Positions 49,483 through 58,637 are shown, counted from the stretch's first letter. The stretch: DNA of 64,000 nt from Sphingobacteriales bacterium (GCA_003963365.1 RXJG01000004.1:886162-950161); one strand, 5' to 3'. Program-made: numbers and translations. Notes: a model not told the origin generated them from the sequence alone.

Positions 49483-50763
49483 ATGAAGTTCCGGGATATC
49501 TTGTCTATTGCTTTTCGCACTATTCGTGCCAACCGTTTGCGTACGGGCATTACAGTAGCTATTATTGCTTTTGGTATTATGGCTCTGATAGGTATTATTA
49601 CCGCCATCGAATCTATGAACCAGAGTTTGTATGAGAACTTTTCTATCATGGGTTCTAACACTTTCAGCATACGTTTTAAAGAAAGACAATTTCGTTTTGG
49701 TGGCCCGGGTGGCGATCTGAAGAAACGGAGTAAAGGAAAGCAAAGAGAAAAGGCTTCTAATCTTGGTAAATCTATTACATGGGAACAGGCCAATGATTTC
49801 AAGAAACGGTATATATTTCCTGCTGCGGTGGGTATTTCAAAAATGGGAAGTGGCATTGCGCAGGTGTTTTACCGGGAAAAGAAAACCAATCCCAACATCC
49901 GTTTAATGGGTGGTGATGAAAATTATTTACTATGCAGTGGTTACACTATAGACCAGGGAAGAAATTTTTCTAACCTGGATTTGGAAAGCGGCAAAAATGT
50001 GGCGATCCTTGGAAGTGATATTGTAAAAAAATTATTTGATAATAATCCGCAACGGGCATTAAATAACGTAATACGGATTGACGGAGCTCCTTACCGCATT
50101 ATTGGTGTGCTGAAAGAAAGAGGAGCCAGCAGTTTATTAAGCCTGGATAATATCATTATTACAACCGTGAATAATGTTCGTCGCAACTATGCCGGAACTT
50201 CACCATCTTATAATATTGCAATTAATGTTAAGCAATTTGAACAAATGGATGCAGCGATTAGTGAAGCAACCGGTGCATTTCGTACGGTAAGAAAACTGGA
50301 TATTAAAGAATCAGATAATTTTTACATTGATAAAAGCGACAGCCTGGTTGAAGTATTCAAAAACTTATTATTCTTTGTTACAGTAGCTGCTGTGGTAATT
50401 GGTATGATTACTTTATTTGGTGCTTCTGTGGGATTAATGAATATTATGCTGGTAGCAGTAAATGAACGTACCAGGGAAATAGGTTTGATCAAAGCCATTG
50501 GGGCAACAAGAATCAGTATACGTTTGCAATTTTTATTTGAAGCCATCTTTATTTGTTTAATCGGTGCTTTAATTGGGGTGCTATTAGGCATAGTATTGGG
50601 GAACCTTGCCGGTATATTTGTTTTTAAAACAGGATTTATTATGCCATGGGCATGGGTGTTCATTGGAATTATTACCTGCTCAGTGGTGGGTTTGCTGGCT
50701 GGCTTATATCCTGCATTAAAAGCGGCTAAGCTGGATCCTATTGTAGCGTTGCGGTATGAGTAA
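49483..50763 (+). CDS. ABC transporter permease, MacB/FtsX type
   Basis: The 426-residue protein has an N-terminal TM segment (about 20-42, ITVAIIAFGIMALIGIITAI), a MacB-type periplasmic core domain (about 45-285) and a C-terminal FtsX domain with three TM segments (about 290-420), including RTREIGLIKAIGATRISI and the ending LYPALKAAKLDPIVALRYE. Such permeases work with a LolD/MacB-type ATPase in lipoprotein or peptide export; no ATPase gene is adjacent, so the partner is elsewhere. It stands alone after the nuo operon with a possible promoter 16 bases before the ATG. Confidence 0.88.
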   Translation: MKFRDILSIAFRTIRANRLRTGITVAIIAFGIMALIGIITAIESMNQSLYENFSIMGSNTFSIRFKERQFRFGGPGGDLKKRSKGKQREKASNLGKSITWEQANDFKKRYIFPAAVGISKMGSGIAQVFYREKKTNPNIRLMGGDENYLLCSGYTIDQGRNFSNLDLESGKNVAILGSDIVKKLFDNNPQRALNNVIRIDGAPYRIIGVLKERGASSLLSLDNIIITTVNNVRRNYAGTSPSYNIAINVKQFEQMDAAISEATGAFRTVRKLDIKESDNFYIDKSDSLVEVFKNLLFFVTVAAVVIGMITLFGASVGLMNIMLVAVNERTREIGLIKAIGATRISIRLQFLFEAIFICLIGALIGVLLGIVLGNLAGIFVFKTGFIMPWAWVFIGIITCSVVGLLAGLYPALKAAKLDPIVALRYE

Positions 50764-50813
50764 TTTTTGTTTATTTCAAGTTCAAAGAAGTAATCGCTGA
50801 CAATAATTATACA

Positions 50814-51332
50814 ATGACTCTTCATAAATTTTTAAAACTTGTCGTAGTTGTGCTTTTTGTTTTCATGTTAGTTATTGGATTGATAACATTAAATCACCCT
50901 ATAATTTTAAAATGGATAACTGGCTCTGCCAGATATATTGGCAAACAGGTGCCATCAACCGTTTATACAAATGGGAAGTTAAATAAAGAGATAAAAATTT
51001 ACTTCACGGATCATTATTTTGGAAGTAAAGAAAAGACTAAAGAATATATCGTAAGTCTTTCCGAGTATGATAAAGAAGGAATGTTGAAATTCTTTAGAAT
51101 TGATTTAAGAGATAATTGGATTGGAAGGCCTGTCAATACTTCAAATACCGGATATGATATTATTTGTGGAAGGCTTTTTCAAAGTGAGACAGGAGAAATT
51201 TCCACGCCTTGGAATGTGGATATGAAAGGGTTTAATTTTGACCCTAATTTGGTCTTTGATAGTAAACAAATAAAATTTAATACTCCTCCAGATATGCTAA
51301 AGTTTGATAGTGTCCGAATAGAATTAAAATAA
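50814..51332 (+). CDS. Hypothetical protein with N-terminal membrane anchor
   Basis: I do not recognise a family. The 172-residue product has one hydrophobic segment at about residues 9-27 (VVVVLFVFMLVIGLITL) followed by a hydrophilic domain (FTDHYFGSKEKTKEYIVSLSEY, DIICGRLFQSETGE). It is probably anchored in the inner membrane with the domain outside. It lies 50 bases after the permease gene on the same strand, which may mean a shared unit, and faces the 3' end of pckA. Confidence 0.6.
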   Translation: MTLHKFLKLVVVVLFVFMLVIGLITLNHPIILKWITGSARYIGKQVPSTVYTNGKLNKEIKIYFTDHYFGSKEKTKEYIVSLSEYDKEGMLKFFRIDLRDNWIGRPVNTSNTGYDIICGRLFQSETGEISTPWNVDMKGFNFDPNLVFDSKQIKFNTPPDMLKFDSVRIELK

Positions 51333-51385
51333 TAGATGGGTTATTACTTTTCTGATAATAATTTTCTTTGGCTTAATGATGCTTA

Positions 51386-51413
51386 TAAAAAACCCCTCCA
51401 GGAATGAAGGGGT
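51386..51413 (-). terminator. Intrinsic terminator of pckA
   Basis: On the minus strand ACCCCT and AGGGGT form a 6-bp stem (51408-51413 with 51392-51397) around a 10-base loop, followed by six T residues. There is no T run on the plus strand. Confidence 0.7.
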
Positions 51414-51449
51414 CGCTGTTGTTCTTAGCAAACAATCGATTAAGACCAC

Positions 51450-53051
51450 TTAAAACTTCGGGGCTGCTTCTAAAATTTCTGCATTCACTCCCGAAGCATA
51501 CTTTTTAAAATTATTTATAAACTGTTGCGCTAAATTTTTAGCAGCATTATCGTAAGCTTCTTTATCAGCCCAGGTATTTCCTGGGTTTAATATTTCTGCA
51601 GGAACATTTGGACATTCTTTTGGAATGTTTAATTCAAATACCGGCATTGTTTCAAAAGCCACTTTACTCAGCTTACCTTCCAGGGCAGCACTAATCATCG
51701 CCCTTGTATAAGATAATTTCATACGTTTACCAATACCGTAAGGTCCGCCGGTCCACCCGGTATTTACCAGCCATACATGCACATTATTTTCTTTCATCTT
51801 CTTACCTAACATCTCTGCATATTTTGCCGGGTGCAATGGTAAAAACGGAGCACCAAAACAGGCACTGAATGTTGATTTCGGTTCAGTAACGCCAGCCTCT
51901 GTTCCCGCAACTTTTGCAGTGTAACCACTGATGAACTGGTACATAGCCTGTCCCGGTGTAAGGCGACTGATGGGCGGAAGAACACCATAGGCATCACACG
52001 TTAAAAAGAAAATGTTTTTAGGAGTATTGCCTATGGATGGTTCCAGCGCATTGCTGATAAAATGTAATGGGTAACTTACACGGGTATTTTCTGTAACAGC
52101 TTTACTGCTGAAATCAATTTTATTAGTGCCGGGATAGAAGGTCACATTCTCCACCAATGCACCCGGGCGGATTGCATGATAAATTTCCGGTTCTTTTTCT
52201 TCACTTAAATCGATAGTCTTGGCATAGCAACCACCTTCAAAATTAAACACGGATTTTTCATTCCAGCCATGTTCATCATCACCAATTAATTTACGGTTAG
52301 GGTCGGCACTCAATGTCGTTTTACCGGTTCCGCTTAATCCAAAGAAAATGGCGGTATCACCATCACATCCCATATTGGCACTGCAATGCATGCTCAATAC
52401 ATTAGCTTTTTCAGGCAACAAGAAATTGAGAATAGTGAAGATCCCTTTTTTCATTTCACCGGTATAACCAGTTCCGCCAATTAAAATAGTTTTATGTGTA
52501 AAGCTGATGATGGCAAAATTTTCAGAACGGGTTCCATCCACTGCAGGATTAGCTTTAAAACCCGGTGCATGAAGTATATGCCAGTGCGGTTTAAAAATTT
52601 CCAACTCCTGCCCGGTTGGACGAATAAACATGTTATAGCAAAACAAATTACTCCATGGATTTTCATTCACTACCCGAAGATTTAAGCGATAGTGTTCATC
52701 GGCACAGGCCTGGCAATCTCTAACCCACAATTCCTTTCCCTTTAAATAATCCACCATCTTTTTATGCAACTGGTGAAAATATTTTTCTTCTATGGCAATG
52801 TTGAAATCGTTCCAGTTAACGCTGTGTTCAGTGATGGTATCTTTTACAATGAATTTGGCTTTGGGCGAACGGCCGGTAAATTTTCCGGTATTGATAACAA
52901 GAGCCCCGGTATCGTTTAATTTTCCTTCACCTCTTGATAATGTTTGTGCTGTAAGCTCTTCCGGTGATAGCTGGTAGTGGATATTGTCTGACAACTGTAA
53001 ACCTAATTTCACTAATTCACCCGCGGGGATCATCAATGTGGGAACCGACAT
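51450..53051 (-). CDS. pckA: Phosphoenolpyruvate carboxykinase (ATP)
   Basis: The enzyme converts oxaloacetate and ATP to PEP, CO2 and ADP in gluconeogenesis. The kinase-1a P-loop GLSGTGKTTLSADP, the metal and PEP-binding stretch DDEHGWNEKSVFNFEGGCYAK, and the RSENFAIISFTHKTILIGGTGYTGEMKKGIF region are present. Length 533 is typical of the ATP form. A full consensus promoter with a leader of about 19 bases lies upstream, and a terminator follows. It is a single-gene unit, in line with separate metabolic control (inference). Confidence 0.97.
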   Translation of the reverse strand: MSVPTLMIPAGELVKLGLQLSDNIHYQLSPEELTAQTLSRGEGKLNDTGALVINTGKFTGRSPKAKFIVKDTITEHSVNWNDFNIAIEEKYFHQLHKKMVDYLKGKELWVRDCQACADEHYRLNLRVVNENPWSNLFCYNMFIRPTGQELEIFKPHWHILHAPGFKANPAVDGTRSENFAIISFTHKTILIGGTGYTGEMKKGIFTILNFLLPEKANVLSMHCSANMGCDGDTAIFFGLSGTGKTTLSADPNRKLIGDDEHGWNEKSVFNFEGGCYAKTIDLSEEKEPEIYHAIRPGALVENVTFYPGTNKIDFSSKAVTENTRVSYPLHFISNALEPSIGNTPKNIFFLTCDAYGVLPPISRLTPGQAMYQFISGYTAKVAGTEAGVTEPKSTFSACFGAPFLPLHPAKYAEMLGKKMKENNVHVWLVNTGWTGGPYGIGKRMKLSYTRAMISAALEGKLSKVAFETMPVFELNIPKECPNVPAEILNPGNTWADKEAYDNAAKNLAQQFINNFKKYASGVNAEILEAAPKF

Positions 53052-53076
53052 AAGTTGCTGCTGTTTGTTAAAGCCG

Positions 53077-53108
53077 CAAAGCTATTAGTTAAACTAATAT
53101 CCAACAAA
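53077..53108 (-). promoter_or_regulatory. Promoter of pckA (TTTG-N20-TAGCTTTG)
   Basis: On the minus strand TTTG (53105-53108) and TAGCTTTG (53077-53084) are separated by 20 bases. Both elements fully match the Bacteroidota consensus. Transcription would start near 53070, 19 bases before the ATG at 53051. Confidence 0.85.
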
Positions 53109-53195
53109 CAGGCGTTAGTTTTGTAGGTTTTTGCCATTCAATCTATCCTGATTTTTATTGAAAATCATTCAGTAACTCCGAAAAAGGATTGGATG

Positions 53196-53213
53196 ACCGC
53201 AATCGTTTGCGGT
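53196..53213. repeat. Hairpin, 7-bp stem
   Basis: ACCGCAA (53196-53202) and TTGCGGT (53207-53213) are perfect complements with a TCGT loop, followed on the plus strand by GTTTTAT. It is not downstream of a plus-strand gene. Confidence 0.4.
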
Positions 53214-53401
53214 GTTTTATAGAAAGTTGCCGATATTTTGCTGATTTGTTAGAAAGTTAGCAAGTGAGGCAGGGATTTATCGAACAAGCTTTTTAAGCTT
53301 TGAGAAACTGTGGTTGTGTCACTTCCCGCAAACTTGCGGGATACGCTTTGAACATTATTGAGCATATCATTGGATATAAAATTAAATCTTTCTACTGTTA
53401 A

Positions 53402-53440
53402 CCGGCAGACTCCCTCCTGCGTCGGGATTCAGACGGGTAT
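53402..53440. repeat. GC-rich repeat, copy 2
   Basis: CCGGCAGACTCCCTCCTG continues to ATTCAGACGGGTAT (53427-53440). It shares the CAGACT and ATTCAGACGGGTAT words with 49376-49415, although the middle part differs. Confidence 0.55.
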
Positions 53441-53507
53441 CGTTCATTTTGTTGAAAGCTGTTGACTAAAACAAGTTAAATTGCCGTCTCAAGTAATTAA
53501 TTGCCAC

Positions 53508-54797
53508 ATGAAATATCTTCCATTAAATCCTGAAATCTTTATTCAAAACCGAAAACGTTTTGTACAAAAGATGGAAAAGAATTCCATTGCCATCTTTAAC
53601 AGCAATGATGAATTGCCCACCAATGGCGATGCCTTACACCGCTTTAAACAAAACTCTGATTTATTCTGGTTAACGGGAATTGAACAGGAAGATACTATGC
53701 TGATATTATTCCCCGATAATCCCGACCCAAAGTATCGGGAAGTACTGGTATTGGTTCGTCCAAATGAACTAAAAGAAAAATGGGATGGACATCGCTTAAG
53801 GGCCAGTGAAGGAAAAGCTATTTCAGGTATTGAAACCATTGTGTGGTTAGATGTGATAGAAGCTCCATTACAAACATGGATTCATTTAGCAGATAATATT
53901 TATCTAAACACAAATGAGAACGACCGCAAAGCTAATTGGGTTCCAGTTCGTGATTACCGTTATGCTGAAATGATGAAACAGCGTTACCCTTTGCATAATT
54001 ATAGGCGTTCAGCCAAAATCATGAAAGAGTTAAGGGGCATTAAGACTGCATTGGAAGTGGAGGTGGTACAAAAAGCTGTTGATATTACAGAAAATACTTT
54101 CCGTCGTTTATTGAAATTTATTAAGCCCGGTGTAATGGAATATGAAATTGAGGCAGAGATATTTCATTCTTTCCTTAGTCAAAGAGCAACGGGCCCGGCT
54201 TATGGTTCTATCATTGCCAGTGGCGACAGGGCAAGAACATTACATTATGTGAGTAACGACCAGGAATGTAAAGACGGCGAGTTGATATTAATGGATTTTG
54301 GTGCTGAATATGGTGGTTATTGTGCTGACTTAACAAGAACAGTTCCGGTGAACGGTAAGTTTACCCGCAGGCAAAAAACAGTGTACAATGCCTGTCTGCA
54401 TTTACATGATTATGCCAAAAGTATTTTGAAACCCGGTATTACTATAGTTGATTATACAGATAAAGTAGGAGAGGAAGCCACACAGGTATTTTTAAAGATT
54501 GGTTTGTTAAAGAAGAGTGATGTAAAAAATGAAGACAAAGAGAACAGGGCTTATCGTAAATATTTATATCACGGCATTTCCCACCATTTGGGAATAGATG
54601 TGCATGATCTGGGAACCAGGACAGAGCCCATCAAAGCGGGAATGCTTTTTACAGTAGAACCAGGAATCTATATTGAAGAAGAAAAAATGGGAGTGCGGAT
54701 TGAAAATAATATTTGGATAACCAAAAACGGGCATAAAGATTTATTTAAAAATATTCCCATTACTGCAGAAGAAATTGAAGCTTTAATGAAGAAATAA
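53508..54797 (+). CDS. pepP: Xaa-Pro aminopeptidase (M24B)
   Basis: The enzyme removes N-terminal residues before proline. The C-terminal pita-bread domain has the five metal ligands: D in LMDFGAEY, D in YCADLTRT, H in HGISHHLGIDVHD, E in FTVEPGIYI and E in GVRIENN. The N-terminal AMP_N domain (about residues 1-150) has RRKRF-like RKRFVQKM and NSDLFWLTGIEQ. The frame is open from a TTG at 53481, but the ATG at 53508 (MKYLPLNPEIF) is the usual start. Length 429 is normal. A period-8 palindrome separates it from pssA. Confidence 0.93.
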   Translation: MKYLPLNPEIFIQNRKRFVQKMEKNSIAIFNSNDELPTNGDALHRFKQNSDLFWLTGIEQEDTMLILFPDNPDPKYREVLVLVRPNELKEKWDGHRLRASEGKAISGIETIVWLDVIEAPLQTWIHLADNIYLNTNENDRKANWVPVRDYRYAEMMKQRYPLHNYRRSAKIMKELRGIKTALEVEVVQKAVDITENTFRRLLKFIKPGVMEYEIEAEIFHSFLSQRATGPAYGSIIASGDRARTLHYVSNDQECKDGELILMDFGAEYGGYCADLTRTVPVNGKFTRRQKTVYNACLHLHDYAKSILKPGITIVDYTDKVGEEATQVFLKIGLLKKSDVKNEDKENRAYRKYLYHGISHHLGIDVHDLGTRTEPIKAGMLFTVEPGIYIEEEKMGVRIENNIWITKNGHKDLFKNIPITAEEIEALMKK

Positions 54798-54798
54798 A

Positions 54799-54885
54799 AC
54801 CAATTCGATAATTTGTCAATGTGACGATGTGCTGATGTTATCGTGTGCTCATTTTCAAATCATCAAATTTTCAAATCATCAAATT
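54799..54885. repeat. Period-8 palindrome in pepP-pssA spacer
   Basis: The left arm (54801-54837) has degenerate octamers such as AATTTGTC, AATGTGAC, GATGTGCT; the right arm (54850-54885) is a regular run of TTTTCAAA, TCATCAAA, TTTTCAAA, TCATCAAA. It ends five bases before the pssA ATG at 54891. Confidence 0.65.
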
Positions 54886-54890
54886 AACTA

Positions 54891-55652
54891 ATGAAACAAA
54901 TCCCCAACCTCTTTACACTTTTAAATTTAGTATTTGGCTGCATTGCCATTGTTCTCATTCTTCAAACAGGAGAAAGCATTGTTTCCATCAATGATAATTT
55001 AGTGTACCAGCAGCTGCCGGAGAAAATTACCTGGGGCTGTATTTGTATAGGTATCGCTGCAGTAATTGATTTTTTGGATGGCTTTGTTGCGAGACTGTTT
55101 AATGCTGCTTCTGAAATGGGAAAGCAATTAGATTCATTAGCAGATGTGGTAAGTTTTGGTGTAGCACCGGGAATGATTTTGTTTCAACTGCTGCGCATCA
55201 GTTTTGCTGGTCAGGATAATGGACTGGATATTTCTATTGCCTGGTTATTGCCTGCCTTTATTTTTCCGGCAGCCGGAGCGTATCGATTAGCGAGATTTAA
55301 TATTGATTCTTCTCAGCAATACGGATTTAAGGGAGTGCCGATTCCTGCTGCCGGTTTAATGGTGGCCTCTTTGCCATTTATTGCATTTTATAATTCATTT
55401 GATTTGGTGAATGTGATCCTTAATAAATGGTTTTTATATGCAGTTATTTTATTGATGAGCTGGTTAATGGTAAGCACTTTACCATTAATGGCATTGAAGT
55501 TTAAAGACTTCAGTATTAAAAATAATTTACCCAAATTTATTTTGCTGGGTATTGCGGTGGTGGCGTCCATTATTTTCAAATGGGCAGCAGTTCCGGTAGT
55601 GTTCATTGCCTATGTTGTGTTATCTTTGGCCTTCAAAAATCAAAAAGCATGA
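54891..55652 (+). CDS. pssA: CDP-diacylglycerol-serine O-phosphatidyltransferase
   Basis: The enzyme makes phosphatidylserine, the precursor of phosphatidylethanolamine. The CDP-alcohol phosphotransferase motif is DFLDGFVARLFNAASEMGKQLDSLADVVSFGVAPG (Asp residues D-G-AR-G-D-D pattern, about 62-95). About seven TM segments run through the 253-residue protein. Its TGA stop (55650-55652) overlaps the purS ATG at 55649 in the form ATGA, so the two are translationally coupled. Confidence 0.92.
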   Translation: MKQIPNLFTLLNLVFGCIAIVLILQTGESIVSINDNLVYQQLPEKITWGCICIGIAAVIDFLDGFVARLFNAASEMGKQLDSLADVVSFGVAPGMILFQLLRISFAGQDNGLDISIAWLLPAFIFPAAGAYRLARFNIDSSQQYGFKGVPIPAAGLMVASLPFIAFYNSFDLVNVILNKWFLYAVILLMSWLMVSTLPLMALKFKDFSIKNNLPKFILLGIAVVASIIFKWAAVPVVFIAYVVLSLAFKNQKA

Positions 55653-55894
55653 CCTATACAGTTCAGATAAAAGTAATGCCGCTGAAAGAATTATTGGATC
55701 CGCAGGGAAAAGCCGTAATGGGTGGATTACAGAATTTGGGGATCAAGAATGTGGAAGATGTTCGTATTGGTAAAAACATCACTTTGCAAATAGATGCCGC
55801 CTCAGCTGAGGAAGCAAAACAATTAGCCGAAGAAGCCAGTAAGAAATTACTCGCCAATCCTGTAATGGAATATTTTGAAGTGAGTGTTAATTAG
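55649..55894 (+). CDS. purS: Phosphoribosylformylglycinamidine synthase subunit PurS
   Basis: PurS bridges PurL and PurQ in the fourth step of purine synthesis. The 81-residue protein begins MTYTVQIKVMPLKELLDPQGKAV, and contains LQNLGIKNVEDVRIGKNITLQID and the Glu/Ala-rich helix (AASAEEAKQLAEEASKKLL), which is the family pattern. The start ATG overlaps the pssA stop (ATGA), so the longer frame from 55580, which lies inside pssA in another frame, is rejected. PurL and PurQ are not in the window. Confidence 0.9.
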   Translation: MTYTVQIKVMPLKELLDPQGKAVMGGLQNLGIKNVEDVRIGKNITLQIDAASAEEAKQLAEEASKKLLANPVMEYFEVSVN

Positions 55895-55975
55895 CCAATT
55901 TGGTAATTTGAAAATTTGAAAATGAGTTAGTGCATTCTATTTTCAAATTGTTCCGTTTTCAAATCTTCAAATCAT
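55895..55975. repeat. Period-8 palindrome in purS-rsmI spacer, touching the rsmI start
   Basis: The left arm (55895-55926) has octamers such as TAATTTGA, AAATTTGA, AAATGAG; the right arm (about 55939-55975) has TTTTCAAA, TTGTTCCG, TTTTCAAA, TCTTCAAA, TC. It runs up to the rsmI ATG at 55974, so it overlaps the translation start region. Confidence 0.65.
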
Positions 55976-56639
55976 GCTCTATATCGTTCCCACTCCCATT
56001 GGTAATTTAGCTGATATCACGTTCAGGGCTATTGATGTTTTGAAGAAGGCTGATTTGATTCTGGCAGAAGATACCCGTACATCTTCTGTTCTGCTCAATC
56101 ATTATCAAATACAAAAACCCATCACGCCTTATCACCAGCATAATGAACATAAAATTGTTCAGCATTTAGTGGAGCAGTTAGCTGCTGGTAAAATAATGGC
56201 TTTATTAACTGATGCCGGTACTCCGGGAATTTCTGATCCGGCATTTTTATTAATTAGAGAATGTGTTAAACTTGATATAAGAGTTGAATGTTTGCCCGGC
56301 GCTACGGCTTTTGTTCCGGCATTGGTGAATAGTGGTTTGCCCATCAACAGTTTTGTATTTGAAGGATTTCTTCCATTGAAGAAAGGCCGCCAAACCAAAC
56401 TCAAACAATTGGCTGAAGAAGAAAGGACGATTGTGATTTACGAATCACCCATGCGGTTGGTAAAAACATTAGAAGATTTTATTGAATACTTTGGAGAAGA
56501 AAGACAATGCTGCGTAAGCCGGGAACTCACTAAGAAATTTGAAGAAAATAAAAGAGGTTCTTTAAAAGAAGTAAGTGACTACTTTAAAGAGAAAGGAGTG
56601 AAGGGGGAAATTGTGGTAGTAATTGCCGGTAAAGAATAG
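55974..56639 (+). CDS. rsmI: 16S rRNA (cytidine-1402 2'-O)-methyltransferase RsmI
   Basis: RsmI methylates the 2'-OH of C1402 in the decoding centre of 16S rRNA. The tetrapyrrole-methylase fold is evident from MLYIVPTPIGNLADITFRAIDVLKKADLILAEDTR, TDAGTPGISDPAFLL and EGFLPLKKGRQTKLKQLAEEERTIVIYESPMRL. Length 221 is slightly short of E. coli RsmI (286), which is usual for this group. It is preceded by the palindrome that reaches its ATG. Confidence 0.94.
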   Translation: MLYIVPTPIGNLADITFRAIDVLKKADLILAEDTRTSSVLLNHYQIQKPITPYHQHNEHKIVQHLVEQLAAGKIMALLTDAGTPGISDPAFLLIRECVKLDIRVECLPGATAFVPALVNSGLPINSFVFEGFLPLKKGRQTKLKQLAEEERTIVIYESPMRLVKTLEDFIEYFGEERQCCVSRELTKKFEENKRGSLKEVSDYFKEKGVKGEIVVVIAGKE

Positions 56640-56709
56640 ATTTTTCTTAGTGTTAACCTTTTCTTGTTTTGTATACACTGAAATTTACATTTTTAATTGA
56701 TAAGTAATT

Positions 56710-58572
56710 ATGAAAACAGTTGTTTTGTTGCTGTCCTGCTGCCTGTTGATGAATATTGTTTCTTCACAAACAAACCGCTGGCAGCAAAGAGTAAAATATG
56801 CTATCGATGTAAATATGGATGTGACCACCAACCAGTTTACAGGTAAAGAAAAGATAGAATACACCAATAATTCTCCCGACACACTTAGAAAAATGTTTAT
56901 CCATTTATATTGGAATGCTTTTCAGCCAAACAGTATGATGGATACCCGGAGCCGTAAACTGGGTGAAACAATTATTCGTAAAGACAAAAATGGAAACGAT
57001 GTCCGTGACTGGGACAGTCGTGTTAAAGACAGGATATTAAATTTGAAACCTGATGAAATCGGTTTTCAAAAAGTAACATCTTTAAAGATAAATGGTGTTG
57101 AGCAATCAATAAAAGAAGAGGAGACAATATTGGTAGTGAATTTATCCAAACCAATATTACCTGCTTCTAAAGTTGTACTGGATGTAGTGTTTAATGCACA
57201 GGTTCCATTGCAAATACGCAGAAGCGGCAGAGATAATGCCGATACAAAAGTGCGTTATTCCATGAGCCAGTGGTATCCTAAAATTTGTGAATATGATTAT
57301 GAAGGCTGGCATCCTACGCCGTATGTGGCCCGTGAATTTTATGGTGTATGGGGCGATTATGATGTAAAGATCACTATTGATAAAAATTATATTATTGGTG
57401 GTACAGGCTATTTGCAAAACCCTCAGCAAATTGGTTATGGCTTTGAAACATCTGGAGGAAAAGTAACCCGCCCGGCAGGAGATAAATTAACATGGATTTT
57501 CACTGCACCTAATGTGCATGATTTTATGTGGGCAGCTGATAATGATTATGTTCATAAATCAAAGCAGGTGAAAGATGGTCCGCTCATAAATATCTTTTAT
57601 AAAAAATCAACTTCAGATTCCAATCAATGGAGGGCCATGCTGGATACTGCGGTGATGGCTTACTCTTACATTAAAAAAACATTCGGCGCTTACCCGTACA
57701 AACAGTTTTCATTTGTGCATGGGGGAGATGGTGGTATGGAATATCCTATGTCAACATTAATAAGGTCCGGTGGTACTGGTACGGCTATTCATGAATGGAT
57801 GCATAGCTGGTACCAGGGAATGCTGGCCACCAATGAAAGTGAATATGCATGGATGGATGAAGGCTTTACTCAATATGCCGAAGAAAGGATAATGGCCTTT
57901 TTAAGAAAATCAAAAGGTTTTGCTCAAGAAGATGGTTACCTGGCTTATTTTGAATTAACCAGAAGTAACCGGGCTGAACCATTAACCACCCATGCCGATC
58001 ATTTTGAAAGTAATTATGCTTATGTTCGTTCTGCTTACAGTAAAGGAGCTGTATTTCTGGAGCAATTGGGTTATATAATTGGTAATGAAACAAGGGATAA
58101 AGTTTTATTGGAATATTATAACCAGTGGAAATTCAAACATCCCAATGCCAATGATTTTATAAGAGTGGCAGAGAAAGTAAGTGGCATTCAGTTAGACTGG
58201 TATAAAGAATACTGGATCAATACTACCAAAACCATCAACTATGCTATTGACAGTTTATGGGAAGAAGGAGGTAAAACGAAAATCCGTTTACGCAATTTAG
58301 GATTGATGCCGATGCCGGTAGATGTTCAACTGACATTTAAAGATGGCAGTAAAGAAATGCATTATGTGCCGATGTATTTAATGTTTGGTGAGAAACCAAA
58401 TGAAGATAATGGTATTCCCCGTAAAGTATACGAAGCCTGGAAATGGACGCACCCAACTTATATTATTGAGACGGAGAAGAAAATTCTTTCACTTAAAGAA
58501 GTGGAGATAGACCCTTCACTGCAAATGGCGGATATTGACCGGAGAAATAATTTGCTGGAGTTGAATTGGTAA
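56710..58572 (+). CDS. Secreted M1-family metallopeptidase
   Basis: The 620-residue protein has a signal peptide (residues 1-20, ending IVSSQ) and a gluzincin catalytic domain. The zinc ligands are H361 and H365 in HEWMH and E384 in WMDEGFTQY, exactly 18 residues between H365 and E384. GGMEYPMSTL takes the place of the GAMEN substrate-binding motif, as is usual in this Bacteroidota branch. The N-terminal part (about 25-320) is the beta-sheet domain. It acts probably in the periplasm as an aminopeptidase. It is a single-gene unit with a strong terminator after it. Confidence 0.9.
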   Translation: MKTVVLLLSCCLLMNIVSSQTNRWQQRVKYAIDVNMDVTTNQFTGKEKIEYTNNSPDTLRKMFIHLYWNAFQPNSMMDTRSRKLGETIIRKDKNGNDVRDWDSRVKDRILNLKPDEIGFQKVTSLKINGVEQSIKEEETILVVNLSKPILPASKVVLDVVFNAQVPLQIRRSGRDNADTKVRYSMSQWYPKICEYDYEGWHPTPYVAREFYGVWGDYDVKITIDKNYIIGGTGYLQNPQQIGYGFETSGGKVTRPAGDKLTWIFTAPNVHDFMWAADNDYVHKSKQVKDGPLINIFYKKSTSDSNQWRAMLDTAVMAYSYIKKTFGAYPYKQFSFVHGGDGGMEYPMSTLIRSGGTGTAIHEWMHSWYQGMLATNESEYAWMDEGFTQYAEERIMAFLRKSKGFAQEDGYLAYFELTRSNRAEPLTTHADHFESNYAYVRSAYSKGAVFLEQLGYIIGNETRDKVLLEYYNQWKFKHPNANDFIRVAEKVSGIQLDWYKEYWINTTKTINYAIDSLWEEGGKTKIRLRNLGLMPMPVDVQLTFKDGSKEMHYVPMYLMFGEKPNEDNGIPRKVYEAWKWTHPTYIIETEKKILSLKEVEIDPSLQMADIDRRNNLLELNW

Positions 58573-58599
58573 CTGTCGCAAAAATCATGTAAAAAAATT

Positions 58600-58632
58600 G
58601 GCCCTGCTAAGAATAACAAGGGCCTTTTTTTT
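58600..58632. terminator. Bidirectional terminator between the M1 peptidase and the regulator
   Basis: GGCCCT (58600-58605) and AGGGCC (58619-58624) form a 6-bp stem, followed by eight T on the plus strand and preceded by seven A after CAAT on the plus strand, which gives a T run for the minus strand as well. It serves the convergent genes ending at 58572 and 58638. Confidence 0.85.
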
Positions 58633-58637
58633 AACGA

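Larger units (their letters stand above)
53052..53507. other. Spacer of 456 bases between pckA and pepP
   Basis: The stretch holds the pckA promoter (53077-53108, minus strand), two small hairpins (53196-53213 and CCCGCAA/TTGCGGG at 53326-53341), and the GC-rich repeat copy at 53402-53440. No convincing pepP promoter pair and no small gene were found. Confidence 0.55.

Noticed and set aside
49432..49856. Overlapping minus-strand frames opposite the permease
   Set aside because: They are antisense shadows of a clear MacB/FtsX gene with TM segments and motifs.
55580..55648. N-terminal extension of PurS
   Set aside because: It lies inside pssA in another frame; the ATGA overlap at 55649 gives the normal PurS start.
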